A stretch of DNA of 64,000 nucleotides from Cladocopium goreaui (GCA_947184155.2 CAMXCT020006751.1:160001-224000); one strand, 5' to 3'; positions 25,499 through 35,135 are shown, counted from the first letter of the stretch. Notes: a model not told the origin generated them from the letters alone. A program made the numbers and translations.

Positions 25499-25598
25499 CT
25501 GGTTGGTGGTTTCAAGCATGAATTTTATTTTTCACAATATATGGGATAATCCTTCCCATTGACTAATATTTTTCAAGATGGTTAAAACCACCAAGCAG
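25499..25598. repeat. MITE-like element, family M1, copy 8
   Basis: CTGGTTGGTGGTTTCAAGCA at the left and AAACCACCAAGCAG at the right. The AGAGGGGTAG block has decayed. Confidence 0.75.
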
Positions 25599-26273
25599 GT
25601 TGCATATCGCCAATTGCAGCAATCTCCCAGGGTGCCAGCTATGTCTCTGCTGGATTTCATTGGGACCACATGCACAACGTCCATGTGGTCCTCAGCGGAA
25701 GCAAAGAGGTGCGGATTTTTCGGTGGGATGGAGATGGGCGACTGTCCTTTTCCCCTTTGGTAAATTTCATTAAAAAGACCTCACGTCGTTCTCCCGAGCC
25801 CTGAAATCATGGTTTATTTTAGGGAAATCATCCCCAAGATGGTCTTATTTTAGGTCAGTGAAATATTCTAATTGACCCAGATTAATACAAGCTTCTCCCC
25901 ATGAAAACCAAGCTCTGGTAGATGAAAATCCATCGCAAAGGAGACCAAGAACTGAATGGTGGTTTCTAGTTTCAAGTGATTAAAAATAGCCTGGCACATT
26001 GGTCATACAATGGGAGTTATACTACCTGGCTTGTTGGGGATTATGAACGAACCCAACCTACGGAAACGGTATTCAACCAACTAGTATTTCATGAGATGGG
26101 ATCGGGATATTTGTAATGGCTCAAATGTGCCTTGTTTTCAACCATGGAAGTGGGATGAAGTGGGATGATGATTTACAGAATTGACTACTATACAATTATG
26201 ATATGTTTCATGGAGGTGGAAACCACCAACCAGATAATATCACTAGCAAGAATAGTGGATGCAACTAACAAAG

Positions 26274-26383
26274 CTGGTTGGTGGTTGGAACATGAATGGA
26301 GTATTTTTCCATTAATTTTGGGAATTTCATCATCCCAACTGACGAACTCCATCATTTTCAGCGGGGTTCAAACCACCAACCAG
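26274..26383. repeat. MITE-like element, family M1, copy 9
   Basis: CTGGTTGGTGGTTGGAACAT at the left and CAAACCACCAACCAG at the right. A lone AACCACCAACCAG end at about 26221-26233 upstream is probably the remnant of another copy. Confidence 0.85.
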
Positions 26384-26713
26384 AAAGACATGGGGCACCT
26401 TTGACACGTATGCGATTTGGCCGCTGAATCAGGGCAGGGGTTCCTGACTTTCGGAGGCGACTCCCAGACCTACCAAAGTGACCCGTTTGTTTAGCGCCCC
26501 TTAAAATAAAAGAAGGGTGGGTTCTAGGAAGCAATGAAAGAACATATATATGTGAGTGCTACATGTCGGTTGTCAATGCTGGTTGCATGTTTTTGCCATA
26601 GTGTTTCACACTTCACATACCGGCCGTAGTTTGGCCCAAACGTTTTGCAGCAAAAAGATAGCAGCGACTCCGCGTTTTGACTTTCTAGCTTTCACCCCCT
26701 GTGCACTCCGCAT

Positions 26714-26725
26714 TGGTAGCGGAGC
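26714..26725 (+). promoter_or_regulatory. Candidate tRNA primer-binding site of a copia-type retrotransposon
   Basis: TGGTAGCGGAGC lies nine bases before the gag start codon. In Ty1/copia elements the primer-binding site begins TGGTA and pairs with the 3' end of a tRNA, often initiator Met. The preceding ...CTCCGCAT would then be the end of the 5' LTR, which usually ends in CA. I could not find the LTR start or a 3' LTR copy, so this rests on motif and position only. Confidence 0.45.
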
Positions 26726-26734
26726 TTGCGCTCC

Positions 26735-28470
26735 ATGACAGGGGAAGCGGCTGCGCCGTCAACAGGGGCGGATGCCCCAGTGGCAGGGCCACGTGAAGAG
26801 GCAGCGACCTCAGAAGCGGCTGCGCCGCCACCGGTCTCCGAGGCAGACTGGTCAGAAGAAAATAGCAGTGACAGCCACTGCAGAGAGGCTCGGGAACGCA
26901 AGGGCGAGCCACGGTCTAGAGAGGCCGAGAGCCCAGACCGAGAAAGAGGCAGCGCCTCACACCGAGGAAGATCCCCACGGCGAAAGGGGAAGAATAAGGA
27001 TAAGGGGTCCAAAGGACAGGAACGATCGGGCTCGCTGAAAGGAAAGAAAGGGGAGAAAGGCAAAGGCAGTAAGAGCCGAAGCCATAGCAAGGGCAAAGGA
27101 AATAAGAGCCGAAGCAAGAGCAAAGGCAAGGGCAAGTACACAGCAAGAGATGTCGAAGACATTGTCCGTAAGGCTGTGGACACCGCCATCCGGAAGGACC
27201 GAGAGGCTCGTGAGGAGACCTACCAGCCCGGATGGTACCCCTTTGAGGGAGGTGAATGGTACTTTTGGGATGGCAGCCAGTGGCATGACGAGGAATGGGA
27301 AGAATGGCAAGGAAGGAACCGTCCGAAGGAGCCGGATGCGCCGGAACCACGCAAGCCACCAGAGCCACCGAAACCGCCGTTGCCGAAACCCCTTAGCAAG
27401 CCGGAAGCTAAGAAGAGGCCAGTGGAAGGAGCTGCGACTCCGGGGCCATCAAGGCCAGTGAGGAGGGAGGCAGGGCCACCCAAGAAGGCAGAGGCCAGTG
27501 CGTCCCGTCCCGTGCCAAAGGAATGGACAGCGTTTCCAAGGGATGGAGATTTGGTATGTGGCAGATGCGGAAGGGCTTTGCCTCGAGGTGAGTTCGGCTG
27601 TAAAGCCTGCGGCAAGGAAGTTGCTGATCTCGCAAGACAGCGGGAGCAGCGGCTAAAGCCGAAGGATGAGGAGCCGGCAGCGCCGCCACCTCCGGCATCA
27701 AGTGGAAAGAAGAGCAACAAAGCCCCGAAGAAGGAAGCCCAACCGGCCAAGAAGCAGAAGGCAGCTCCTCCTCCTCCACCTGGAGATGATGACGACGATG
27801 GTGGAGAAGGCTCAGAAGGGTCGTACACCTACGAGTCATACTATTCATATGAAGGTGAAGAAGGCCAAGAGCAAGCTGAGGAGTCCCGACGGACCAGCGA
27901 CCCCACAATATCGGTGACAGACCGATCGGAACCGAGAAGGAGGCAAGAAAGGCCACCTCCAAGACCAAGAAGAGAGGAGAGGCCTGCCGATGACCGGCCG
28001 CGACCGGTGGATGAAAGGCAGCGACCACCCGAGAACCGGCGGCGACCGGAGCGTGGGCAGCGCCCCAGGGTAGAGCGTGCCGTGCGAGGCGGGGGCGGCG
28101 ACCCTCCAGGAGATGATGATCCAGAAGATGACACGGATCAAACATCCACGGCACGGACATCAGAAATCCGGGCGCTCTTGCAACAGAGTGCAAAGCCCGG
28201 AGACAGATCGAAGCCAAGCTTGTCCCAAGTGCGTATTGAAACGTTCCGAGGAAACAGAGCGCACTACAAGGACTGGAAGAAGATTATCGAAGCACAGCGT
28301 GCTCTGTATCGCCTTGAGGACAGCGAAATGGCTATGTTGATCTATCTGTCGTGCCAAGGAGAGCCAAGGCAAATCCTGAACCAATTGGAGGTTCAAGAAA
28401 TGCAAGAACCTGGCGGCCTCAACAGAATGTTGAAGCTTTTGGACGAATCTTTCGGTGCTCGTGCAGACGA
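26735..28470 (+). pseudogene. Copia-type Gag, 5' part, truncated by the 28.5-kb inverted repeat
   Basis: The ATG at 26735 lies just after the candidate primer-binding site and opens about 579 codons. Residues 20-140 are Lys/Arg/Ser-rich and RS-like. A Trp-rich segment (GGEWYFWDGSQWHDEEW) lies near residue 170 and is followed by Pro-rich sequence. A zinc ribbon CGRCG...CKACG lies near 273-296, then an acidic Tyr-rich stretch. From about 497 there is a Gag core with FRGNRAHYKDWKKIIEAQ and LLDESFGARADER. Families with this core package retrotransposon RNA. The frame runs three codons into the terminal repeat of the next element and stops at TAG 28490. The nucleocapsid, protease and pol parts are missing, so this is a 5' fragment. 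Confidence 0.75.
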
Positions 28471-28542
28471 AAGGACTTTTGGCTTCAAGTAGGTGTTAAC
28501 TTTTTTGAGGTAGGTGTTTGTTTTGTGCAAAGCACTGGCACC
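28471..28542 (+). repeat. Left terminal inverted repeat
   Basis: It starts AAGGACTTTTGGCTTCAAGT, continues AGGTGTTAACTTTTTTGAGG and TAGGTGTTTGTTTTGTGC, and ends AAGCACTGGCACC. GTGCAAAGCACTGGCAC is itself a short inner palindrome. The partner lies at 42242-42313. Confidence 0.92.
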
Positions 28543-29078
28543 TCAGATTCTTGGTTTGTAAATTTAGAGTGTTGCGATGCCAAAGGAAAAGCAAGCACCA
28601 CGTCAGAATATTTCACACTGAGGAGATTGGGTTAAATGTCAGAAGGAGATGCCAAAGCCAATGTCAGATGATATGTCAGAAAATGGCTGTCAATATGAGG
28701 AGAGGGTGGGGGGCTCACTGGAAGTGACATTTTTTTGTGAGAACGAAAGGAATGTTGATCTTTCAGAATCTTCCGTTGAGAAATTGATCATTGTTCACAG
28801 TTATGTTGCCTCTTGTGCGTGGAAGTGTCAGCATCACTTTTTGCATGATTTGCACTGGTTTGCAGCCGCCTGTTCTTCGCTATATAATAATAATAATAGG
28901 TAGCAGCATCTTGCGCTATATATAATTAATAGTAGCAGCTTCTTGAGCGCTATATTATAATTAATTAATAGTAGCGCTTGAAGCGCTTTTAAACATTCTG
29001 TGTTCTCGCGCAGCTAATTTTCCAGAGACCTCGAAACCGCGTTTTTCATATCATAGCGATCTTGCTGCTATCAATTCA
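28543..29078. other. Subterminal non-coding region with TGTCAGA words and hairpins
   Basis: TGTCAGA-like words occur at about 28637, 28662, 28674 and 28689 and may be protein-binding subterminal repeats. Three short hairpins follow at 28897-28990. I see no gene. Confidence 0.6.
28897..28990. repeat. Three short hairpin repeats of the AGCGCT family
   Basis: TAGGTAGCAGCATCTTGCGC then TATATAATT; AGTAGCAGCTTCTTGAGCGC then TATATTATAATT; and AATAGTAGCGCTTGAAGCGC then TTTT. Each is a 6-9-bp stem with a short loop set in TAAT-rich sequence. Related hairpins lie at 33018-33085, 35589-35618, 37480-37553 and 41931-41995, all inside the 13.8-kb element. Confidence 0.75.
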
Positions 29079-29615
29079 ATGGCTTACCATCAAGTGTGGC
29101 TGCATGCAGAGCAGTGGAACCTGTTGCCTCTGTTCCTCCAGACCATTTCTATGTTGTCAGAGGAGGAAAAAATTTTCATGGCAGATTTTGGCATGGCACT
29201 GTTGAAAGAATGCTGCATTGCTGCGCGCAAGTTGACTGACAACTTCCAAGAGACGCTGGACCTGATGCGTGCCGAAGTTTTTGTGGCGACATTTCGTGGC
29301 GTCATCGTCCGTGGAAGTTCGACTCACATTCCAGTGGCCGTGCTCAGGGAGACTGAAGGTGACAAGAGACGCTTCCGAGATTTGATTGCAGCTCAATCGT
29401 ATACGGTGCCTCGCTTGCAGCATTTGGCCAGCGATTTGAGACTGGCGTTACACTACATTGATGAGTGGGAGACAAACTGGCGTTGTTCTGAAGCTTTGGC
29501 TTCAGTCATGGAGCACGTCGAGGCCATACTGGACAACTTGCGGCTGAAGATCTTGGGATTGCTTCATGAACCGGAAGGAGAATATAACCCTGAGTTTGAC
29601 TTTGACTTCAAATGA
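29079..29615 (+). CDS. Hypothetical protein, 178 residues, element gene 1
   Basis: I do not recognise this protein. The ATG at 29079 is the first in a clean frame that ends at TGA 29615. The sequence is helix-rich, with Leu-heavy heptad-like stretches such as RLQHLASDLRLALHYIDEW and LRLKILGLLHE. It ends in an acidic NPEFDFDFK tail. It has no signal peptide, membrane segment or Cys cluster. It is the first gene inside the left terminal repeat, 340 bp before the transposase-like gene and on the same strand. Codon use resembles the neighbouring genes rather than the AT-rich surroundings, which supports a real gene. A structural or DNA-binding accessory role is possible but is only a guess. Confidence 0.6.
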   Translation: MAYHQVWLHAEQWNLLPLFLQTISMLSEEEKIFMADFGMALLKECCIAARKLTDNFQETLDLMRAEVFVATFRGVIVRGSSTHIPVAVLRETEGDKRRFRDLIAAQSYTVPRLQHLASDLRLALHYIDEWETNWRCSEALASVMEHVEAILDNLRLKILGLLHEPEGEYNPEFDFDFK

Positions 29616-29953
29616 GGATGGAAAAAAATTAGAGGCATGCCGCTTTAGTGCCAGCTGTAGTGCCACCACGTTGCATGCAGAGGTCATTTTCTGGGACGGA
29701 TCATTTCATTTTGGTTTGTTTCGAGTGCAAACGTTTTTCCATTCGGTGCAATCTGCAGCCGTTTTCAAAAAATGACGTTTGACAGCTCAACACGAGTCAG
29801 CGGACAAAAAAAAGCATGACGTAACTTAACATGATGTAGCAGATAATTAAATTCATGTGTGAGTGTTTTTGCGATAGTTTTTATAGGCTGACCATGATCA
29901 TGATGGTGAGAATGCCGCTACCTTAGGCACTTTCCACTGAACTCTCTGCTGCA

Positions 29954-31732
29954 ATGTCAGATACGCTGTCTGATGCACCAAGCTTGCCTCCTGATGTTGA
30001 ATCTGAAGATGATAACAAAGACGCATCTGAAGCAAGATCCGTAAGTCTTCCCTCTGACGTTCAATCTGATGCTGAGCCTGGAAATCTTCAAAAGCATTGC
30101 AGCTGCCGATTGCAATGTTACCTGAAGTTTGATGAAGCAGAAATCGAACATCGACGTGCTGAAAATTTGAAGGATCAGCAGGTTCGACTCCAGAATTTAT
30201 TTGGAAAGGTGAAATCTTTCGTGGATGCTTTATCTGTAAAGACTGCTCGCATAGATTGGCAAATGGGTGGCCAAAAAGTGTGCAGGCCCTTTTGGGAGTA
30301 TTGCCACTCAGTAGGCCACAAGCAAGTGGACGACATGGTGAAATTGGCTAAGCTTGGACATGCTGCTCTCCCTGAAAAAGGCGCCCGGATGCCCAAGGAG
30401 AAGCCTCGCATGGATGAGGCTGATGTTTGGTTCCTCAACTTATATACAGGTCTTGCAGAGCTGACACCAGTGGAAGATGGTGGCCATCGCCATGTGGAAG
30501 AACTTCCTGATGCAGATCAAGTGCATGAAGTTGTCCACGATGTTAGCCATCCACTATATTCAATGTCTGTTGGTGTTGGCAACCAGGGGGCATTGGTCCC
30601 GAAGCGCTTCCTCAATCAGGAGAATTTGGCTTCTTTGTGGCATGTCTACGAGCTGAACAAGTCGGATGAGCCACGTGTGTCCCGGGATACCTTCACCAAA
30701 GCTTTCAATCGACACTGGAAAAGGATTTTATGCTTCAAGGGTTATGGTCAAGGAGTACGATGTCAAGTTTGTGCTGATTTTGATGAGAGGCGTTCGCAGC
30801 TGACTTCAAAGAAGGAGCGCCAGGAGATTGACGAGTTGAAGCAGCAGCACCTCAACAGATGTGACATGGACCGATCTGTCAATGTCAGGGGCAACCGATT
30901 GTCAAAGCAGGATTCAAATTTTAAGATGGAGAACTCCTCGACTAGCTTCCTCAAGGTGTTGGTGGACGGGATGGACCAGGCAAAATTTCGATGTCCCAGA
31001 AACTTGAAAGCCAATGTAGCCTTCGCCAATGTCCAAAGGCCGGCCTTGCATCTCACTGGAGCTGTGGCAATTGGCCTCTGCGAGGTTTATTATATTCTTG
31101 CGCCTGACGCCAAGAAGGACAGCAACATGGTTGCAACTTGCTTGGCCCACCTTTTGGACAGATGCCAACTTGTTGTCGAAAATAGAGGACCAGATTATTG
31201 CTTGCCAAGACATCTCATCATTGGAGCGGACAATTGCACCAGGGAGACGAAGAATGCCTATTTGGCCCAATTCGGTGCCTTCCTTGTGGGAAGGGGTTTA
31301 TTTGATTCAGTGGAGTTTCAGTTTATGGTCACTGGCCACACAAAGAATGAGCTGGATCAGCGCTTTTCAAGCGTTGCGACGATTTTGAACAAGGCTGGCA
31401 CCCTGGAAACGCCATTGCAATTTGCCAATTACATGACGCACCATGTTAAGCCAGCAATGGCAACCGAGATGCAGGTGGAGGTCTTGGATGCTACTAGGGA
31501 TTGGCAAGCTTTCTTTGGACATTTGAGCATGCACGTGCAAGGGCTCACAGCGACCCACCTTCAGCCTGATTCAAACCATGTTTGGCGCTTTGTCTTGCGA
31601 CAGCAAATTGACCGTGCCCAAATGGTGGAGAACCACAACCCAAACTGGAAGGATTTTCCTGAAGACCCCAGGGATGTTGTGCTGATTCTCAAGCAGTGCC
31701 TTGGTTTTTTCCTGTTCTTCAAAGTCGTTTCA
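29954..31732 (+). CDS. Transposase-like protein with DUF7869-type motifs, exon 1
   Basis: The exon starts at ATG 29954. Residues 1-45 are acidic and Ser-rich and lead to a Cys group HCSCRLQCYLKF near 50-60. Near 270 a CQVCADF knuckle is followed by a His/Arg-rich helix. From about 335 come the blocks VDGMDQAKFRCPRNL, ALHLTGAVAIGL, KKDSNMVATCLAHLL, LIIGADNCTRETKN and TGHTKNELDQRFS. In DUF7869-type proteins these blocks carry spaced Asp/Glu residues, thought to form an RNase H-like fold; a transposase role is my inference. The exon ends in phase 0 before a strong GTATGTGAG donor at 31733. Without splicing the frame reads 11 more codons to a stop at 31768. Confidence 0.65.
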
Positions 31733-32183
31733 GTATGTGAGCAACCGCAAAAACCCCGGCAATACTAAATATGTATTCGACGGACATTGGTTTATGGAAA
31801 TTGATGGAAATTGTTAAAAACACGAGGTAAGCGATGGGACCTTCCCAAATTAGCGATACCCCTTTTCAAGGTTATGTCATCATATTTCTCTAATATCCAC
31901 ATTAGCGATACCCAAATATCACATATTATTCATAGTTCATCACACATATATATATATATATAAATGCAGCAGTTTCCTGCAAGCGATACCCCCCAAGTTT
32001 ACCATATATCATTATTGTACAAACGTGTGGTAAGCGATGGGACCTTCCCAAATTTGTGGATGTCCTTTCCGTGAACCTAGGGTTTTCACAATCGCTCATG
32101 TTGTACCTTTTAGTTCTTGGACCGTCCCATGGTTGAATTACCCGGTTCTCACCGCTGCTGCAATGAAATGTATTTTTTTTCAG
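31733..32183 (+). other. Predicted GT-AG intron with internal direct repeats
   Basis: The donor GTATGTGAG and the acceptor TTTTTTTTCAG join two open frames in phase 0. Inside, GGTAAGCGATGGGACCTTCC occurs twice, at about 31827 and 32031. The word AGCGATACC occurs three more times (about 31852, 31902, 31982), and a (TA)n run is present. The repeated GGTAAGCGATGGG looks like a second potential donor. Confidence 0.55.
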
Positions 32184-32790
32184 ACTGCCAGGTTCATGTC
32201 CTCGGCCGAAGCGTCGCAACCACCTCAGCTGATGCTTCCAGCTCAGCTTCTTGGCAGTTTCAAGCGGGACCTCTTGACGATTGCCGACAGAAGGCAGTGG
32301 TCTGAAGATCAGTTGGAGCAGTACCTGAAGACTGCTCAAGCCGTGTCGTCGGATCCATGGAGACTCTTTGAGGCGCAGGCATGGCTGGAAGGCTTGTGCC
32401 ATGCTAACAAGCATCGGCTGTCCAAGGAGCCTCCAGTCTTTTCTTTGGTTTTGCAGGAGCATGAAATGCCTGAGATCGTCACAGATTTGCCAGATGAAGC
32501 CCTGTTTCAGCCGGATCCGGCACCTCGTCGTGTCAGAGTGTTGCTGAAGCGACCTGCTGCTGCAGCCAAGTCATGTCGACAGCCGAAGATGAGAAGACCT
32601 GCAGCAGCTCTGCCAGGTGCTGCAGTTGCAGCACCAGCAGACGCTGCAGTAGCCGCGGCGGCCAAGCCTGCTGCAGCACCTTCTGGATCGCGACCGCCCA
32701 TGCGCAGACCCGCGGCTGCAGAACCCTCAGACCGTGCCAATGCTCCTCCGGAGTCACATGTGGTTGAGGCTTCTTTAGGGAATTACACAT
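32184..32790 (+). CDS. Transposase-like gene, exon 2: helical domain and KRPAA segment
   Basis: The frame opens right after TTTCAG and reads TARFMSSAEASQPPQLMLP. A helical region of about 100 residues includes SFKRDLLTIADRRQWSEDQL and FEAQAWLEGLCHANKHRL. It is followed by an Ala/Pro-rich tail with the motifs LLKRPAAAAKS, MRRPAAALPGAA and MRRPAAAEPSD. KRPAA runs recur in many dinoflagellate repeat-associated proteins, including the ones at 33815 and 57607 here; their role is unknown, and the basic pattern suggests DNA contact or nuclear targeting. Splicing from exon 1 is in phase 0. The exon end is less certain: I place it at a GTCAATG donor (32791) because this leaves the phase needed for the next exon. 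Unspliced, the frame ends at 32816. Confidence 0.55.
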
Positions 32791-33156
32791 GTCAATGTTC
32801 GGAGACTCTGATATGATGTCTATGACAATATTATTGGGCTTCTGTTTCAGCTAGGGGCGAGACTTCAAACTTTTCAATGTCAAGGTATACCACTATCTTG
32901 AAGATGTAAAGGGAAAGAAACAGTCGGTGATCAGAAATTCAGACAATGTTGCTGCAGTTGCATCAGAGCTGGCGATCCATTGATATATTATAATATGTAT
33001 TATGATTTTTGGCATCGTAGGTAGCGCAGAGCGCTCTATAATGGGTCCCCTATTAAGTAGGTAGCGCAGGACGCTTTATAATTATATCATATGATAATAT
33101 CCCTAACACATTTATGACCACGTAAAGTCACCAATTTGGCTTGGCCCGCTAGGCAG
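32791..33156 (+). other. Probable intron carrying two hairpin repeats
   Basis: The borders GTCAATG and CTAGGCAG would join exon 2 to the Cys-cluster exon in frame. Two hairpins of the AGCGCT family (33018-33043 and 33058-33085) lie inside. Confidence 0.35.
33018..33085. repeat. Two short hairpin repeats of the AGCGCT family
   Basis: TAGGTAGCGCAGAGCGCTCT then ATAAT, and TAGGTAGCGCAGGACGCTTT then ATAATT. These are the cleanest members of the family. Confidence 0.8.
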
Positions 33157-33317
33157 ATTCAGAGAAGATCGAGCGCTATGGATGCTCCAGGTGCAGAAGC
33201 GCCAGGATTGGGTGCCTTCAATGTCGAGCCTGGGTGGAACAGAAGAGGCGTCGTTACGTTTTGGATTCAGCTGGCCACATTTGTCAGCTTAAAGCTGACG
33301 CTGAGGATGTTGATTGA
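33157..33317 (+). CDS. Transposase-like gene, candidate exon 3: Cys cluster
   Basis: After an AGGCAG acceptor the frame reads SEKIERYGCSRCRSARIGCL and then QCRAWVEQKRRRYVLD before a stop at 33315. The pattern GCxxCR...GCxxCRxW matches the Cys cluster that ends the KRPAA protein at 57607-58936 (GCARCRHQRGCCPSCWKKKG). It probably binds zinc. Finding it directly downstream of a KRPAA exon supports one spliced gene. Another exon may follow, since the last 15 codons look less typical. Confidence 0.45.
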
Positions 33318-33392
33318 ATATCCCCAGCCAATCTTCAAGATTTTGCATTTGGATTGAAAAGAGAAAATGAGATGCCTTGCTGCAGATTGCTT

Positions 33393-33565
33393 TGCGATGT
33401 TGATTTGTGATTGAATCCTGAAGTGCTTTGGCAAAGAAACTTTCTTAGACATTAGCCAAATCATGTTTGAGATGTCGCTTTGTGATTGAATCCTGAAGTG
33501 CTTTGGCAAAGAAAGTGTCTTAGACATAAAAAAAAACATGTTTGAGATGTCGCTTTGTGATTGAA
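33393..33565. repeat. Tandem repeat of about 73 bp, 2.3 copies
   Basis: TTGTGATTGAATCCTGAAGT followed by GCTTTGGCAAAGAAA and a CATGTTTGAGATGTCGCTT end occurs twice, with a partial third copy. Confidence 0.85.
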
Positions 33566-33600
33566 GCGCTACTGGCCAAGAAACAGTCCTGCCCGAGGAA

Positions 33601-33756
33601 AACACAATTTCCTTTGAAAGGGGTCCTCGGAGTGAAAGGGGTCCTGGGTCCGCGCGCGCGCGCGCGTCAAGGGCTCCAAATTGAAGCTAGCATGCGCGCG
33701 CGCGCGGACCCAGGACCCCATTCACCCCGAGGACCTCTTTCAAGGGAAATTTTGTT
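33601..33756. repeat. Large GC-rich hairpin with about 64-bp arms
   Basis: The left arm (33601-33666) contains TTGAAAGGGGTCCTCGGAGT, GGGGTCCTGGGTC and (CG)8. The right arm (33693-33756) is the complement: (GC)n, GACCCAGGACCCC, CCCCGAGGACCTCTTTCAA. The loop is about 26 bp. AAGAAACAGTCCTGCC occurs as a direct repeat outside both arms (33578-33593 and 33792-33807), so the hairpin may be an inserted element or a duplication product. Confidence 0.85.
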
Positions 33757-33814
33757 GGAAACTCGATTGTTTGTGAGTTTTTTTTGGATCAAAGAAACAG
33801 TCCTGCCTCGCACC

Positions 33815-34099
33815 ATGAAAAGACCAGCCTCCCTGATGGCAGCACCTGCTCCTATGTGCCGACCAGCTGCGGCTGCAATGCTACCAAGCCCATCAGACCA
33901 GAGCACGGTGGCTCTCCTTGAGTTGGAGCGTTTTTTTCCAAAGGGGGAGTTGAAAAATGCACAAGGCCAAACCTATACGGAGTACTGTCGCGAGCTGCGC
34001 CATGAATGGGTTGTTGAAAAAGACCGCAATGAGACCTTCCCGATGGTCAATGCAGCTGGAGAGTTCCTTGCTTTTGAACTATCATTCTTTATTTCTTAG
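33815..34099 (+). CDS. Short KRPAA-type protein or exon, 94 residues
   Basis: The ATG at 33815 gives MKRPASLMAAPAPMCRPAAA, the KRPAA signature, followed by a more ordinary stretch with LLELERFFPKGELKNAQGQ and YTEYCRELRHEW. It ends FFIS-stop, which reads like run-through into an intron. It is probably the first exon of a further gene of the element; no downstream exon could be placed. The ATG lies eight bases after one copy of the direct repeat that flanks the giant hairpin. Confidence 0.45.
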   Translation: MKRPASLMAAPAPMCRPAAAAMLPSPSDQSTVALLELERFFPKGELKNAQGQTYTEYCRELRHEWVVEKDRNETFPMVNAAGEFLAFELSFFIS

Positions 34100-34337
34100 C
34101 ACCCGGGTGTGTCTCCCTTGTGCTAATTTGTCAATCTCCCATGGATAAATTGCTACCATTTAGCAAATTGTTTTCTTTACCGTTTTGTGCCACTGTGGCG
34201 AACATTCTCTGACAAGGAGCAGTTTGGTTTATCTTGTGAGATATGCGATCATGCTGATGATGAGTTTGAGAACATGTTTGGAGAAATCCTTCAGTTTAAC
34301 AAACAAAATCTTTAAAATTTAGGAACAACCGAGACAT

Positions 34338-34573
34338 TTTCATGTTAGGAACAAACCCAAGTAGGAACAATCCTTTTATATTAGGAACAAACCCAAGTAG
34401 GAACAAACCTTATATTTTAGGAGATCTCCTAAGTAGGAACAAACCTTTTATTTTAGGAACAAACCCAAGTAGAAACAAACCTTATATTTTAGGAACAAAC
34501 CCAAGTAGGAACAAACCTTTTATTTTAGGGACAAACAGTTTTTTTTGGTTAGGAACAAACCTATTATTTTAGA
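34338..34573. repeat. 36-bp tandem repeat, about six copies
   Basis: Units of TAGGAACAAACCCAAGTAGG plus AACAAACCTTTTATTT. The array is open in one frame (GTNPSRNKPFIL) only because the unit is 36 bp. Confidence 0.9.
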
Positions 34574-34804
34574 GACTTTTTTTTTTTTTGTGGAACTCAT
34601 GCTGTGAAGCAGCAAGGTTGGAACGGGTGTCGACTGCTGACTGGACAACATACAAGAGAATCCATTCCAGCCACGATGGTTGGAAGTTGCTTCAAGGGCG
34701 CTATCGTTGGCGCCGGGACTGGCAGCAGCAGTGGTCTTTCCAAAATGACCCCCAGGAAAACCAGAAGAAGTGATGCTGCGAAGCGATTTTGTTTTCCCTG
34801 TCTT

Positions 34805-35100
34805 TAGATTTTTTTGAAATCACTACTGCGTAGAGTCAAAGGAAAACAGGGCAGCTTCTTGCCTCCAACTCTGTGAAAGTTTTTTTGAAATCATTACTGC
34901 GCTGAGTAAAAGGAAAACACTGCAGCTTCGTGCCTCCAACTCTGTGACAGTTTTTTTTTAAACCACTACCGCTGAGTAAAAGGAAAACAGGGCAGCTTTT
35001 TGCCTCCAACTCTGTGATTTTTTTTTTTACCACTACCGCTGAGTAAAAGGAAAACAGGGCAGCTTCTGGCCTCCAACTCTGTGAAAGTTTTTTTTTTGAA
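34805..35100. repeat. Tandem repeat of about 73 bp, four copies
   Basis: Each copy carries GAGTAAAAGGAAAACAGGGC, AGCTTCTTGCCTCCAACTCT and GTGAAAGTTTTTTTT. The T-run and a TGAAATCA segment vary between copies. Confidence 0.9.
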
Positions 35101-35135
35101 CATACTTGAAGCATCCATGATTTTGCAGTAGAAGG

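Larger units (their letters stand above)
1..26713. other. Long gene-free, repeat-rich AT-rich tract
   Basis: I find no coding region that I can support in the first 26.7 kb. Open frames are short (at most about 140 codons), have low-complexity or AT-driven composition, and several lie inside repeats. The tract is filled with short inverted-repeat elements of several families, AT microsatellites and a 33-bp minisatellite, each listed separately. Stretches with no structure I can name are roughly 1279-2300, 2960-4860, 4960-5730, 5832-6490, 6913-8030, 9240-9660, 9736-11170, 11660-12900, 13020-13790, 19300-19840, 23070-23690 and 25600-26270. RNA genes cannot be excluded by eye. Confidence 0.7.

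Noticed and set aside
1-26713. tRNA, snRNA or spliced-leader RNA genes
   Set aside because: I saw no convincing tRNA box pair and no dinoflagellate spliced-leader sequence. A covariance-model search would be needed to exclude them.
26692-28217. Long minus-strand frames opposite the gag fragment
   Set aside because: They are shadow frames caused by high GC and Arg/Lys/Pro-rich codons on the + strand. The + strand has the zinc ribbon and Gag core.
34342-34572. Open frame of GTNPSRNKP repeats
   Set aside because: It is a by-product of a 36-bp tandem repeat in non-coding DNA.
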